DNA of 64,000 bases from Hyphomicrobiales bacterium. GTDB lineage: Bacteria > Pseudomonadota > Alphaproteobacteria > Rhizobiales > Devosiaceae. The notes below the pieces were generated by a model. The model did no database searches, had not been told where the DNA came from, and saw nothing but the letters and a program-made list of their open reading frames with translations. Positions 25,878-34,887 of this stretch are shown in pieces; the first letter of the stretch is position 1, and each line of letters starts with the position of its first letter. A program made the translations under genes and the position numbers. Where the stretch lies: NCBI GenBank assembly GCA_027487555.1, contig JAIYDI010000042.1, positions 124,001 through 188,000 on the forward strand, in the 5' to 3' direction.

Positions 25878-26351
25878 ATGCCATCTTCCAAGCCTGAACT
25901 CGATACCCTCGTGCAGCTCTACTCAGCTCTGGGCGACGCGACTCGGCTCTCCGTGCTCGAACTGCTCGGCAACAAGCCTCGCCCCGTGCATGATCTGGCG
26001 GTTGCCTTTGATATCTCTCGCCCGGCGATCAGCCGGCACTTGCGGGTCCTCAAGCAGGCTGGCCTCGTGGTCGAAGAGAAGCGGGGCCGCGAGAATGTCT
26101 ATGCGCTGATCCGCCCGAGGCTCGAACCAATGAGCCTCTGGCTTGACGCTCATGCCAGGGAAAAGCTGGCGAAACCGGTGGTGGCCAAACCGAAAAAGAC
26201 AAAGGCCAAGCCTCTGGCAAACACAAGCGCTGCGCCGAAACGCGCCAAGGTCGCCTTAAAGGCGGTTGCCAAGCCGTTGGCCAAATCGGGCAGCGGAAAG
26301 TCTGCCCCGCCCCAGCCGGATCCGGCGCCGCAAATGGGCTTCGATTTCTGA
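25878..26351 (+). CDS. ArsR-family regulator with basic Lys/Ala/Pro tail
   Basis: A 157-residue protein. Residues about 8-85 are a winged helix of the ArsR type (YSALGDATRLSVLELLGNKPRPVHDLAVAFDISRPAISRHLRVLKQAGLVVEEKRGRENVYALI). No metal-binding ELCVCDL motif is visible, so it is not a typical metal sensor. From about residue 97 the sequence turns into a low-complexity tail of Lys, Ala and Pro (AKPVVAKPKKTKAKP... KSAPPQPDPAPQ), like histone H1 or alphaproteobacterial nucleoid proteins. The tail probably raises non-specific DNA affinity. It faces away from the haemolysin-III gene. Confidence 0.82.
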   Translation: MPSSKPELDTLVQLYSALGDATRLSVLELLGNKPRPVHDLAVAFDISRPAISRHLRVLKQAGLVVEEKRGRENVYALIRPRLEPMSLWLDAHAREKLAKPVVAKPKKTKAKPLANTSAAPKRAKVALKAVAKPLAKSGSGKSAPPQPDPAPQMGFDF

Positions 26352-26360
26352 CCCTGGACC

Positions 26361-27152
26361 TCAGGGGGCAGGGAACGGGTCATCGATTTTGCCGGCGAGC
26401 CAGTACCCCAATAGCCCGGCCCATTCACGCACCGCGAGATTCGTCGTCACGAGTTTGTCCGAGGCATCGCCAAGCGTGATGGCAAAGCTTGGCTCGCCCG
26501 CGCTCATATAGTCCGCCGGCCATGCGATCACCTCGAAGCCGGCGCGCCGGAACAGGGCGATGCTGCGCGGCATATGGAAGGCCGAAGTGACCAGCAGCCA
26601 GGTTTCGCCGGGCTTCGGTGTCGCGAGTTGCAGAGAGAACTGCGCATTCTCCTCGGTATTGCGCGAGTTCGATTCGCGTATGAGCCGCTCGTCGCTGATG
26701 CCGAAGGCGCGATAGAAGCGCGCTGCCGACTCCGCCTCTGCCTCCTGGCCGCCATATGTCACGGCCACGCCGCCGGACAGCAGCAGCTTTGCTTCGGGAT
26801 GACGCAATGCGAGCCGCAGGGCTTCGACGAATCGGTCGCCGGAATACTTGAGTTCCCACCCCTTCCGCACCGTGTTGACGGCTTGGTCCATGCCGCCGCC
26901 AAGCACGATGATCCCGTCGATATGGCTGGGCTCCTCAATCGGCTTGAAACGATTCTCCAGCGGCGCGATCAGCACCTCGCCGATATTGGTGCAGGTGGAG
27001 ACGGCGAGGATCAGTAGCCCAAGCGTCCCGCTCGCAATGCCAAGGCGCCGAAAGCGGAACGCCACCAGCACCAGCCCCAGTGTCGACAGAATCAACGTGA
27101 GCGACAGCGGGCTCAGCAGCGCCCAGGCAATCTTGGTGAGATAAACGAACAT
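26361..27152 (-). CDS. YdcF/ElyC-like DUF218 membrane protein
   Basis: A 263-residue protein with two N-terminal transmembrane helices followed by a DUF218 domain (DGIIVLGGGMDQ... LLLSGG... ESNSRNTEENAQFSL... WLLVTSAFHMPRSIALFRRAGFEVIAWPADY). The S-x-N-T-x-E-N and SAFHMPR motifs are hallmarks. ElyC relatives act in envelope (peptidoglycan or polysaccharide) biogenesis; the precise reaction is unclear. Convergent with the ArsR gene. Confidence 0.85.
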   Translation of the reverse strand: MFVYLTKIAWALLSPLSLTLILSTLGLVLVAFRFRRLGIASGTLGLLILAVSTCTNIGEVLIAPLENRFKPIEEPSHIDGIIVLGGGMDQAVNTVRKGWELKYSGDRFVEALRLALRHPEAKLLLSGGVAVTYGGQEAEAESAARFYRAFGISDERLIRESNSRNTEENAQFSLQLATPKPGETWLLVTSAFHMPRSIALFRRAGFEVIAWPADYMSAGEPSFAITLGDASDKLVTTNLAVREWAGLLGYWLAGKIDDPFPAP

Positions 27153-27260
27153 GGCGTGCCCCCGGTCGGCGGGAAGCTCTCACAGGTGTTGCAACGCGAC
27201 AATATCATTGCCAAACAACCCCTGACATGACGCGGGTTTTGCGCTAGATGCAGCCCAAGT

Positions 27261-27338
27261 GGCCTCGTAGCTCAACCGGATAGAGCACCCGCCTTCTAAG
27301 CGGGTGGTTGCGTGTTCGAGTCACGCCGAGGTCACCAT
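27261..27338 (+). tRNA. tRNA-Arg (TCT)
   Basis: Acceptor GGCCTCG pairs CGAGGTC (one G-T pair); D-arm GCTC...GAGC; anticodon loop CTTCTAA gives TCT (reads AGA/AGG); T-arm GCGTG-TTCGAGT-CACGC. CCA is encoded (27336-27338), unlike in the two tRNA-Glu genes. Confidence 0.95.
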
Positions 27339-27370
27339 TCATCACCGATCCGCCACTTCCCGCAGCGGCG

Positions 27371-27616
27371 CTAGTGCTTCAGCCACACCATCACGGTGTC
27401 TTCGGGCACGAGCCGCATGCCGTCGTTGTTCTCGACAAAGACCAGCGCATCATCGCCTATGGCACGGATCATCCTGGCCGCGAACAAAGCGTCGGCGATG
27501 GCATCTTCCCTCCGGGTGTAGGGGCGTGGGCCTGTCGCCGGATGTATCTCATGTTCCGATGCGGCGATTTTCCAGCCGGCCCCGTCATGGCGAACGAATA
27601 TGCGCACTTCCGTCAT
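27371..27616 (-). CDS. Small uncharacterised protein
   Basis: An 81-residue soluble protein (MTEVRIFVRHDGAGWKIAASEHEI...). Alternating beta-like segments and a helix (REDAIADALFAARMI) give it the look of a small alpha/beta domain; the order resembles DUF2188-type proteins, but I cannot claim membership. ATG at 27616 has GGAG upstream; a longer start at 27643 is possible. It lies 32 bp beyond tRNA-Arg on the opposite strand and upstream of the LacI gene on the same strand. Confidence 0.55.
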   Translation of the reverse strand: MTEVRIFVRHDGAGWKIAASEHEIHPATGPRPYTRREDAIADALFAARMIRAIGDDALVFVENNDGMRLVPEDTVMVWLKH

Positions 27617-27689
27617 GGCTGGCTCTCCGTGCTGCCATGTCAACGCCTGAGATCAGGGGCGGTTGCTCCGGCTTTTTGCGAAAGGCGGG

Positions 27690-28715
27690 TCAGCCGAGCC
27701 GTCGCGTGCTGTCGCGCACCACCAGTTCGGACTTGAGCATCACGTGCCGGGGCCGCTCTTCCGAGACGTCGCCCTCGATGATTTCGATCAGCGCTTCGGT
27801 CGCAATCCGTCCGATCGCCTCGCGCGGCTGGTGCATGGTGGTTATCGCCGGATCGTAGTAGCTCGCCACCGCAATATCGTCGAACCCGACTACCGAAACG
27901 TCGCCGGGGCAGGATAGGCCAGCCTCCCGAAGACCCCGGATCACGCCGATCGCCATCTCGTCATTGGCTGCAAAGATCGCGGTCGGCATATGGCCCGAGG
28001 CCACCATCTTGCGCACTGCGCCCAGCCCGCTCTCCATGTTATAGATGCCGGGCACGACCCATTCGGGCACGATCTTGAGTCCGAGCGCCCGCATTTCCGT
28101 TTCGAATCCCAGCAGTCGCTCATTGGTCGACTGGTTGCGCGAGAGTCCGCTTACATGGCCGATCTGCCTGTGCCCGAGGCCGTGCAGAAACTGCACAACC
28201 CGCCGCGCCGCCTCGCGGTTGTCGATCAGCACCGAATGCACTGCCGGGTCGGGCGGTTCGTCATAGGCTGCCACCAGCGGCAGGCCCTCGGCGCCGCCCA
28301 GATCATGAAGTCGCGAGGTGTCGAGCGAGCCGTCAAACAGCAGCAGCCCGTCCGCCCGGTTGGAATTGAGATAGTCCGACAGCCAGCGGTTGGGATCGTC
28401 ACCCAGCCGGCTCGCGACCAGGACGCCGTAGCCATGCTGCCCGGCTGTGCCGATCACCGCCTCGACAATGGTGGAGTAGAACGGATTTCCGACGTCGGGA
28501 GCGGCGAGCAGCAGTGTTCTCGCCGACCGCATGCGGAGCGAGCGCGCCGCCTGGTTGATTGTGTAGCCCGTGGCGCGCACCGCTTCTTCCACACGCTTGC
28601 GCGTAGTCTCACTGACGCGCTCGGGCGAACTCAGTACGCGGCTCACTGTGGCTGCCGACACTTGGGCGTGCCGCGCAACATCCTGAATTGTCGGGATTTT
28701 TCGTGTTACGGCCAT
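27690..28715 (-). CDS. LacI-family sugar regulator
   Basis: A 341-residue repressor. N-terminal HTH (TIQDVARHAQVSAATVSRVLSS), hinge helix (YTINQAARSLR) and a periplasmic-binding-type effector domain (LLLAAPDVGNPFYSTIVEAVIGTAG... IFAANDEMAIGVIRGLRE... VVGFDDIAVASYYDPAITTMHQP). It is divergent from the sugar ABC operon; two LacI-type palindromes lie between them. It most likely represses the operon and is released by the imported sugar or a derivative. The start at 28715 is preferred over 28748 because it begins just before the HTH. Confidence 0.9.
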   Translation of the reverse strand: MAVTRKIPTIQDVARHAQVSAATVSRVLSSPERVSETTRKRVEEAVRATGYTINQAARSLRMRSARTLLLAAPDVGNPFYSTIVEAVIGTAGQHGYGVLVASRLGDDPNRWLSDYLNSNRADGLLLFDGSLDTSRLHDLGGAEGLPLVAAYDEPPDPAVHSVLIDNREAARRVVQFLHGLGHRQIGHVSGLSRNQSTNERLLGFETEMRALGLKIVPEWVVPGIYNMESGLGAVRKMVASGHMPTAIFAANDEMAIGVIRGLREAGLSCPGDVSVVGFDDIAVASYYDPAITTMHQPREAIGRIATEALIEIIEGDVSEERPRHVMLKSELVVRDSTRRLG

Positions 28716-28798
28716 GGTTTTCCGAAGCCCCCTCCCGGCCATCGCCAAGCCTTACTAGATCGACCTTGACAGCCAAGCAAGGAATGATTGAAACTCAC

Positions 28799-28810
28799 GC
28801 AATCGATTGC
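28799..28810. promoter_or_regulatory. LacI operator, site 1
   Basis: Palindrome GCAATCGATTGC, a central-CG sequence typical of LacI-family sites, in the regulator-importer intergenic region. Its centre is 35 bp from that of site 2 and shares the core AATCGATT. Confidence 0.65.
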
Positions 28811-28830
28811 ATTGAACTCGTGTGAAAACT

Positions 28831-28848
28831 CGTGTAATCGATTACACG
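28831..28848. promoter_or_regulatory. LacI operator, site 2
   Basis: Perfect 18-bp palindrome CGTGTAATCGATTACACG about 100 bp before the binding-protein gene. The symmetry and central CG fit a LacI-family operator; it is the stronger of the pair. Confidence 0.75.
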
Positions 28849-28947
28849 TCGTCGGTGGCGAGGCTTTGGGAAAGGTCGCGCCGGTGAGCCGACGTCGTTT
28901 TCGCAAAGGGGGATGTCCCCCTGGGTGAACGTTGGGAGGACTACATT

Positions 28948-30183
28948 ATGAAATCTCTTTTGTCGGCGGTGGCCCTGACGGCTGCTGCCCTGATGTCGAG
29001 CACGGCTGTCCACGCGGCTGACGTTGAAGTCATCCACTGGTGGACTTCTGGTGGCGAGCAGGCGGCCGTGTCCGTCTTCGCCCGCGAGTTCGACGCGTCT
29101 GGCGACAAGTGGGTCGATACCGCGATTGCCGGCGGCGAGAACGCGCGTTCCGCTACCCTGCAGCGCATTCTCGGTGGCGATCCTCCGGGCGCCGCACAGT
29201 TCAACCCCGGCCGTCAGTATGAAGAACTGATCGCCGGCGGCCAGCTGCTCGATCTGACCGCTCTCGCCGAGAAGGAAGGCTGGGAGAAGCTTATCCGTCC
29301 CGCCTCGATCTCGTCGGCTTGCCTCGTTGACGGCAAGTGGTGGTGCGTCCCCGTGAACATCCACTCGTGGAACTGGGCCTGGGCGTCGACTGCTGCCTTC
29401 AAGAAGGCCGGCGTCGAGCTGCCGACCAGCTTCGATGACTTCCTCGCCAAGGCGCCGAAGCTCAAGGAAGCCGGCATCATCCCGTTCGCAATCGGTGGCG
29501 AGTCGTGGCAGATCAACGGCGCGTTCGGCGTGCTGCAGACCTCGCTGCTCGGTCTTGAGAAGCGCGAGAAGATCCTGAAGGACAAGGATCTCGAACTGGC
29601 CAAGGCTGAAATGCCGGCCGTGTTCACCAAGTGGCGCGAGTTCAAGCAGTGGTCTGACGAAGGCGCTGCCAACCGCAACTGGAACGACACCACCAATCTC
29701 GTGGTGACCGACCAGGCCGGTATGCAGATCATGGGCGACTGGGCCCGTGGTGAGTTCGGCGTTGCCGGCAAGCAGCCTGGCGTCGACTATGCCTGCTTGG
29801 CGCTCCCGGTTGATGCTCCGACGGTTTCGACCGGCGGCGACATCTTCCTGTTCCCCAAGCAGTCCGACCCGGCGGTCGAGGAAGCTCAGCTCAAGCTGGC
29901 CTCCCAGATGATCAGCCCGCGCGTCCAGGCGCTGTTCAACAACGCCAAGGGCTCGATGCCCGTGCGTGACGACGTCGACATGTCGCTCGCCGACGACTGC
30001 ATGAAGAAGGGTCTTGAGATCATCAAGAACCCGGCCAACATCGCAGAAGATGCCGGCCGCTGGCTCTCGAACGATACCACTGGCCAGATGAACGATCTCG
30101 TCGCCCAGTTCTGGTCGGATGACACGATGACTGTCGACGCTGCCGTCGCCAAGTACGTCGAAATCCTGCAGAACGCCGACTGA
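28948..30183 (+). CDS. Sugar ABC importer substrate-binding protein
   Basis: A 411-residue family 1 solute-binding protein with signal peptide (MKSLLSAVALTAAALMSSTAVHA). The mature start DVEVIHWWTSGGEQAAVSVFAREFDA and later GDWARGEFGVAGK and GGDIFLFPKQSD fit carbohydrate-binding proteins of the CUT1 class. The codon use is noticeably more biased than in its neighbours, suggesting high expression. A stem-loop follows the gene, as expected for a binding protein made in excess of its permeases. Confidence 0.9.
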   Translation: MKSLLSAVALTAAALMSSTAVHAADVEVIHWWTSGGEQAAVSVFAREFDASGDKWVDTAIAGGENARSATLQRILGGDPPGAAQFNPGRQYEELIAGGQLLDLTALAEKEGWEKLIRPASISSACLVDGKWWCVPVNIHSWNWAWASTAAFKKAGVELPTSFDDFLAKAPKLKEAGIIPFAIGGESWQINGAFGVLQTSLLGLEKREKILKDKDLELAKAEMPAVFTKWREFKQWSDEGAANRNWNDTTNLVVTDQAGMQIMGDWARGEFGVAGKQPGVDYACLALPVDAPTVSTGGDIFLFPKQSDPAVEEAQLKLASQMISPRVQALFNNAKGSMPVRDDVDMSLADDCMKKGLEIIKNPANIAEDAGRWLSNDTTGQMNDLVAQFWSDDTMTVDAAVAKYVEILQNAD

Positions 30184-30195
30184 TTTCTGGTACTG

Positions 30196-30226
30196 TTCGG
30201 GCGGCCCCAGACCGGAGCCGCCCGAA
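30196..30226 (+). terminator. Stem-loop between binding-protein and permease genes
   Basis: TTCGGGCGGC / GCCGCCCGAA, a perfect 10-bp stem with an 11-nt loop, 13 bp after the binding-protein stop. Only a weak T stretch follows, so it probably acts as an mRNA-stabilising or partial-termination hairpin that keeps binding-protein message high. Confidence 0.65.
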
Positions 30227-30297
30227 TTCTATCGGCATGAACCGGACAGCCAAGATCCGGACGTCGAACAGCCTTCTTTCACGTCGGGGAGTCCCTT

Positions 30298-31245
30298 ATG
30301 TCCCAGGTTGCTCAGGGCGGAGGCGCGGCAGCAGTGCCGGCCTCGTCGGCTTTTCCGGTCAGGCGGCGCCGGAAATTCAACTACCAGTCCGTGCTCGGCA
30401 CCCTGCCGATGATTATCACCGCCATCGGCGTGTTCGTCATCTGCATCATCTTCTCGGTGATCTGGTCCTTCACCAATTCCAAAGTCTTCCCGAACTTCAA
30501 TTTCGTCGGCTTGGCGCAGTACCAGCGCCTCTGGACAACCGACCGCTGGCTCATTTCCGTGCAGAACGTCGTCATCTTCGGCGCGCTCTCCATGGTTTTC
30601 GGCATGGTGTTCGGCTACCTGCTCGCGGTCTTCATGGATCAGCGCATCAAGCAGGAAGACCTGTTCCGGTCCATCTTCCTTTATCCCTTCGCCATGTCGC
30701 TGGTCGTGACCGGCCTCGTGTGGCAGTGGATGTTCGATCCCAATCTGGGTATCCAGGCCGCCGTCAGGCAGATCGGCTGGACCAGCTTCAGTCTGGCGCC
30801 GCTCGTCAACAAGGAAACAGCGCTCTACGGTGTGGTCCTTGGCGGACTCTGGAACGGCGTGGGTGTCACCATGGCCATTATGTTGGCCGGCCTCCGCGGC
30901 GTTGATGCCGAAATCTGGAAGGCTGCCAAGGTTGATGGCATCCCTACCTGGAAGACCTATCTGTTCATCGTTTTGCCGATGATGCGGGGCGCCATTGCCA
31001 CTGCCTTCATCCTGCAGCTGACCGGCGTCGTGCGCGTCTTCGATATCGTCATCGCCATGACGCAGGGTGGTCCCGGCATCTCGACCCAGGTGCCCGCCAT
31101 CTACGTGATCCAGCACATTACCGATCGCGCCAATGTCGGGCAGGGCATGGCGGCGGCCACCATGATGCTGCTGCCCGTGCTGCTGCTCATAGTCGTGCAG
31201 GGCCTGCTGCAGTGGAATGCCAAGCGCAAGCAGGGGAGGGCCTGA
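30298..31245 (+). CDS. Sugar ABC importer permease 1 (MalF-like)
   Basis: A 315-residue membrane subunit. Six or so helices, with the ATPase-contacting EAA loop at AEIWKAAKVDGIPTWKTYLFIVLPM. The N-terminal extension is basic (RRRRKFNYQ). It pairs with the next permease; the stop overlaps the next ATG. Confidence 0.9.
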   Translation: MSQVAQGGGAAAVPASSAFPVRRRRKFNYQSVLGTLPMIITAIGVFVICIIFSVIWSFTNSKVFPNFNFVGLAQYQRLWTTDRWLISVQNVVIFGALSMVFGMVFGYLLAVFMDQRIKQEDLFRSIFLYPFAMSLVVTGLVWQWMFDPNLGIQAAVRQIGWTSFSLAPLVNKETALYGVVLGGLWNGVGVTMAIMLAGLRGVDAEIWKAAKVDGIPTWKTYLFIVLPMMRGAIATAFILQLTGVVRVFDIVIAMTQGGPGISTQVPAIYVIQHITDRANVGQGMAAATMMLLPVLLLIVVQGLLQWNAKRKQGRA

Positions 31246-32159
31246 TGTCCACCAACGCTCTTCCGCTCTCCCAGCCGATCGTTGACGGGCCGCGCGGGGC
31301 CAAGCCCAAGCGCATTACACCCGCCCGTATCGGCGTCTATGCCTTCCTTGTCCTGTCTGCGCTGTTCTTCCTCCTGCCGCTATGGGTGATGATTGTCACC
31401 TCGCTCAAGGGCATGCCGGAGATCCGCCTCGGCCACCTGTTCAACTGGCCCGCGGAACTGACCTTCGATCCGTGGATCAAGGCCTGGGATACCGCCTGTA
31501 CCGGGCGCGACTGCAATGGCCTGAAGCCCGGCTTCTGGAACTCTGTCAAGATCACGCTGCTTTCCGTGCCAGTGTCGATTGTCGTTGCCATGATCAACGG
31601 CTACGCACTGAGCTTCTGGCGTTACAAGGGCTCGGAACTGCTGTTCGCCGTGCTGATTTTCGGCGCCTTCGTGCCCTACCAGGTGGTGATCTATCCGCTC
31701 ATCATCGGGCTGCGCGAGGTTGGCCTGTTCGCCACGCTGCCCGGCATCGTCGTCGTGCACACCATCTTCGGCATGCCGATCCTGACGCTGCTCTACCGGA
31801 ACTTCTTCGCGTCGCTGCCGGCGGAACTCTTCAAGGCCGGCCGTGTCGATGGAGCAGGGTTCTGGGGCATCTTCTTCCGCATCATGCTGCCCATGTCGGT
31901 GCCGATCACCATCGTTGCCGTCATCCTGCAGACCACGGGCATCTGGAACGACTTCCTGTTCGGCACCGTGTTCGCTGGCCGTGAGAACATGCCCATGACC
32001 GTGCAGCTCAACAATATCGTCACGACCACCACCGGCATTCGCGAGTACAACGTCAACATGGCGGCGACCATCTTGACCGCAGCCGTGCCGCTGGTCGTCT
32101 ATTTCGTCTCTGGAAAGTGGTTCGTACGCGGCATCGCGGCCGGTGCGGTGAAGGGGTAA
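31245..32159 (+). CDS. Sugar ABC importer permease 2 (MalG-like)
   Basis: A 304-residue permease. The ATG at 31245 overlaps the previous stop (TGATG). The EAA loop reads AELFKAGRVDGAGFWGIFFRIMLPMSVP. An extracytoplasmic loop with two Cys (DTACTGRDCNG) is present between helices 1 and 2, a feature seen in one CUT1 subgroup. Confidence 0.9.
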   Translation: MSTNALPLSQPIVDGPRGAKPKRITPARIGVYAFLVLSALFFLLPLWVMIVTSLKGMPEIRLGHLFNWPAELTFDPWIKAWDTACTGRDCNGLKPGFWNSVKITLLSVPVSIVVAMINGYALSFWRYKGSELLFAVLIFGAFVPYQVVIYPLIIGLREVGLFATLPGIVVVHTIFGMPILTLLYRNFFASLPAELFKAGRVDGAGFWGIFFRIMLPMSVPITIVAVILQTTGIWNDFLFGTVFAGRENMPMTVQLNNIVTTTTGIREYNVNMAATILTAAVPLVVYFVSGKWFVRGIAAGAVKG

Positions 32160-32165
32160 GCAGCG

Positions 32166-33242
32166 ATGGCGTCAAGCGTTTCCATTCGGGACCTCAGCCT
32201 CAACTTCGGTAATGTGAAGGTGCTGCAGCACCTCGATCTCGAGGTCGAGCAGGGCGAGTTCATCGTGCTGCTCGGGCCATCCGGCTGCGGCAAGTCCACG
32301 CTGCTCAACTGCATTGCCGGCCTGCTCGATGTGTCCGACGGGCAGATCCACATCACCGGCAAGAACGTCACCTGGGCCGAGCCGTCCGAGCGCGGCATCG
32401 GCATGGTGTTCCAGTCCTATGCGCTCTATCCGCAGATGACTGTCGAGAAGAACCTCAGCTTCGGCCTGCGCGTCGCGCGCATGCCGAAGGACGAGATCGA
32501 CAAGCGGGTCGCCCGCGCATCGGAGATCCTGCAGATCCAGCCGCTGCTCCAGCGCAAGCCGGTCGAGCTCTCCGGCGGCCAGCGTCAGCGCGTCGCCATC
32601 GGCCGCGCGCTTGTTCGGGATGTCGAGGTATACCTCTTCGACGAACCGCTCTCGAACCTTGATGCGAAGCTCCGGTCCGACCTGCGCGTCGAGATCAAGC
32701 GGCTGCACCAGCGGCTCAAGAACACCATGATCTACGTGACGCACGACCAGATCGAGGCGATGACGCTGGCTGATCGCATCGCGATCATGAAGAACGGCAT
32801 CATCCAGCAGCTCGACGATCCGCACACCATCTACAACAAGCCGGTAAACCTGTTTGTTGCGGGCTTCATCGGATCGCCCTCGATGAATTTCATCAACGGC
32901 ACGCTCGATGGCAGCAACTTCACCGTGCCCGGCTATGGTGTCATTCCGCTCTCGGGCTACCAGTTCGTTGCGCAGAAGAACGGCAGCACCGTTCTTGGCA
33001 TCCGTCCCGAGCATATCGCGCTCGGCGAGGATGCACGCAAGCTGCCCGTTCAGATCGAGACCGAGATCGAGATCGTCGAGCCCATGGGCTCCGACACCAT
33101 CGCGTGGACCAAGATCGGCGGACAAGCGCTGACCTTCCGTGCCGCGGCGGAAGTTGCGCTCGCACCTGGCCAGAAGGTACTGATCGGCTTCGAACCGGCC
33201 CGCGGGTCGGTCTTCGAGTCGGAGTCGGGCAACCGAATCTGA
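32166..33242 (+). CDS. Sugar ABC importer ATPase (UgpC/MalK type)
   Basis: A 358-residue ATPase. Walker A GPSGCGKST (about 38-46), Q-loop VFQSYALYPQMTV, signature LSGGQRQRVAIGRAL, Walker B VYLFDEPLSNLDAKLR, H-loop VTHD, then a C-terminal OB-like regulatory domain (GSPSMNFINGTLDG... LGIRPEHIAL). Typical of CUT1 importers. A hairpin follows before the isomerase genes. Confidence 0.92.
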   Translation: MASSVSIRDLSLNFGNVKVLQHLDLEVEQGEFIVLLGPSGCGKSTLLNCIAGLLDVSDGQIHITGKNVTWAEPSERGIGMVFQSYALYPQMTVEKNLSFGLRVARMPKDEIDKRVARASEILQIQPLLQRKPVELSGGQRQRVAIGRALVRDVEVYLFDEPLSNLDAKLRSDLRVEIKRLHQRLKNTMIYVTHDQIEAMTLADRIAIMKNGIIQQLDDPHTIYNKPVNLFVAGFIGSPSMNFINGTLDGSNFTVPGYGVIPLSGYQFVAQKNGSTVLGIRPEHIALGEDARKLPVQIETEIEIVEPMGSDTIAWTKIGGQALTFRAAAEVALAPGQKVLIGFEPARGSVFESESGNRI

Positions 33243-33318
33243 CCATGCGATGCTGACGCCTTACCTGGCGCGTGGAGGTGCGCCGGGCGAGGCGCTATGT
33301 CCGACAATAAGGATTGTG

Positions 33319-33345
33319 AGGCCCGCCGGCTTGCCGGGCGGGCCT
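33319..33345 (+). terminator. Hairpin between importer and enzyme genes
   Basis: AGGCCCGCC / GGCGGGCCT, a 9-bp stem with a 9-nt loop, between the ATPase stop and the first isomerase. No T-run, so likely a partial terminator or RNA-processing point lowering enzyme-gene expression. Confidence 0.5.
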
Positions 33346-33379
33346 TGCGGTCAAGAAAAGGCCGTAAGAGGAGGCCCTC

Positions 33380-34132
33380 GTGAACTTTTCATTCCAGCTC
33401 TATTCCGCACGCAATTTCCCGCCGCTCGACACCGTGCTCGGCCGCCTCGCGGCGCTCGGCTACAAGCAGGTCGAAGGGTTCGGCGGGCTCTATGGCGAGG
33501 CCGATACGCTCGCCGCTGCGCTGAAGAAGCATGGGTTGACCATGCCGACGGGGCATTTCGGCCTCGCGCAGCTGCAGGATACAGATACCGCGTTGCGCAC
33601 CGCCGAAACGCTGGGGATAAAGTATCTCTACTGCCCGGCCATCTCGAAAGAAGAGCGCGACAACCAACCCGAGAGCAAGTGGGTCGCGCTGGGTGAAACC
33701 CTCGCCCGGCTGGGCGAGTCCTTCCGCAAGCGCGGCTTCGGGTTCGGCTGGCACAACCACGCTTTCGAGTTCGTGCCACTCGCCAATGGCAAGCTGCCGA
33801 TGGATATCCTGCTGGAGACCGCCTCCAACAACGAGTGGGAGATGGACGTCGCCTGGGTCGTGAAGGGTGGCGAGGATCCGCTCAAGTGGATCAAGAAATA
33901 TGGCAGTCGCATCAACGCCGTACACGTCAAGGATATTGCACCCGCCGGGCAGGCCGTCACCGAGGACGGCTGGGCTGATGTCGGCTTCGGTACCATCGAC
34001 TGGAACGCCATTCAGCAGGCGGTCAAGACCGACACCAATGTGCGCTACTGGGTGATGGAACACGACAACCCAGCGGACGTCGATCGTTTCGCGTCGCGCT
34101 CCATTGCCTCCGTTTCCGCTTGGACCAGGTGA
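33380..34132 (+). CDS. Sugar phosphate isomerase/epimerase-type TIM barrel 1
   Basis: A 250-residue xylose-isomerase-like TIM-barrel protein starting at GTG 33380 after AGAGGAGG. The motifs GWHNHAFEF (metal-binding His), WEMDVAWVVKGGEDPLKWIKKYGSRINAVHVKDIAPAG and WVMEHDNP are typical. Family members isomerise or epimerise (keto)sugars with a divalent metal. It is about half identical by eye to the next gene, a tandem duplication. The oxidoreductase and LacI regulator nearby recall the E. coli ycj locus, where YcjR is the counterpart. Confidence 0.85.
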   Translation: MNFSFQLYSARNFPPLDTVLGRLAALGYKQVEGFGGLYGEADTLAAALKKHGLTMPTGHFGLAQLQDTDTALRTAETLGIKYLYCPAISKEERDNQPESKWVALGETLARLGESFRKRGFGFGWHNHAFEFVPLANGKLPMDILLETASNNEWEMDVAWVVKGGEDPLKWIKKYGSRINAVHVKDIAPAGQAVTEDGWADVGFGTIDWNAIQQAVKTDTNVRYWVMEHDNPADVDRFASRSIASVSAWTR

Positions 34133-34141
34133 GATTTATCC

Positions 34142-34885
34142 ATGGATATCGGCTTCCAGCTTTACTCCGCCCGTAACTTCCCGTTTGCCGAAGTGCTCAA
34201 GACCGTCAAGGATCTGGGCTATGCGCATGTCGAAGGCTACGGCTCCCTCTATACCGACCCGGCGGCTCTGAAGGCGCAGCTCGATGCGCATGGGCTCGCC
34301 ATGCCCACCGCCCATATCGGCCTCGATGACCTCGAGGATACCGACAAGACCCTGAAGCTCGCCGAACTGCTCGGCATCAAGGTGGTCGTTTGCCCCTGGC
34401 TTGCGCCCGATCAGCGTCCGACATCGGCCGATGGCTGGAGGTCCTTCGGCGAAAAGCTGCAGAAGATCGGCAAGCCCTTCCAGGATGCCGGTTTCACCTT
34501 CGGCTACCACAACCACGATTTCGAGTTCGCGACTTATGACGGCCGCTACGCCATGGACCTGCTGCTCGAAGCCGCACCCGCGGTAAATGTCGAGGCCGAT
34601 ATTGCCTGGATCGTGCGCGGCAAGGCCGATCCGGCCGCTTGGCTTGCTGAAAATGGCGAGCGCATCGTCGCCGTCCACGTTAAGGATATCGCCCCCGCCG
34701 GCGAAAATCTCAACGAGGATGGCTGGGCCGATGTGGGGCAGGGCATTGTCGGCTGGCCGGCGCTCTGGCCGATTGTCACCGAGCAGACCCGCGCGCGCTA
34801 TTTCATCGCCGAGCACGACAACCCGTCCGATATCAACCGTTTCGCGTCGCGCTCCTTCGCGGCGATCAAAGCTCTGGGAGTCTGA
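34142..34885 (+). CDS. Sugar phosphate isomerase/epimerase-type TIM barrel 2
   Basis: A 247-residue paralogue of the preceding protein, starting 9 bp later (FQLYSARNFP at the N-terminus of both). It keeps GYHNHDFEF, VEADIAWIVRGKADPAAWLAENGERIVAVHVKDIAPAG and FIAEHDNP, so metal ligands are conserved. The duplication may allow a heterodimer or two substrates. Confidence 0.85.
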   Translation: MDIGFQLYSARNFPFAEVLKTVKDLGYAHVEGYGSLYTDPAALKAQLDAHGLAMPTAHIGLDDLEDTDKTLKLAELLGIKVVVCPWLAPDQRPTSADGWRSFGEKLQKIGKPFQDAGFTFGYHNHDFEFATYDGRYAMDLLLEAAPAVNVEADIAWIVRGKADPAAWLAENGERIVAVHVKDIAPAGENLNEDGWADVGQGIVGWPALWPIVTEQTRARYFIAEHDNPSDINRFASRSFAAIKALGV

Positions 34886-34887
34886 CA

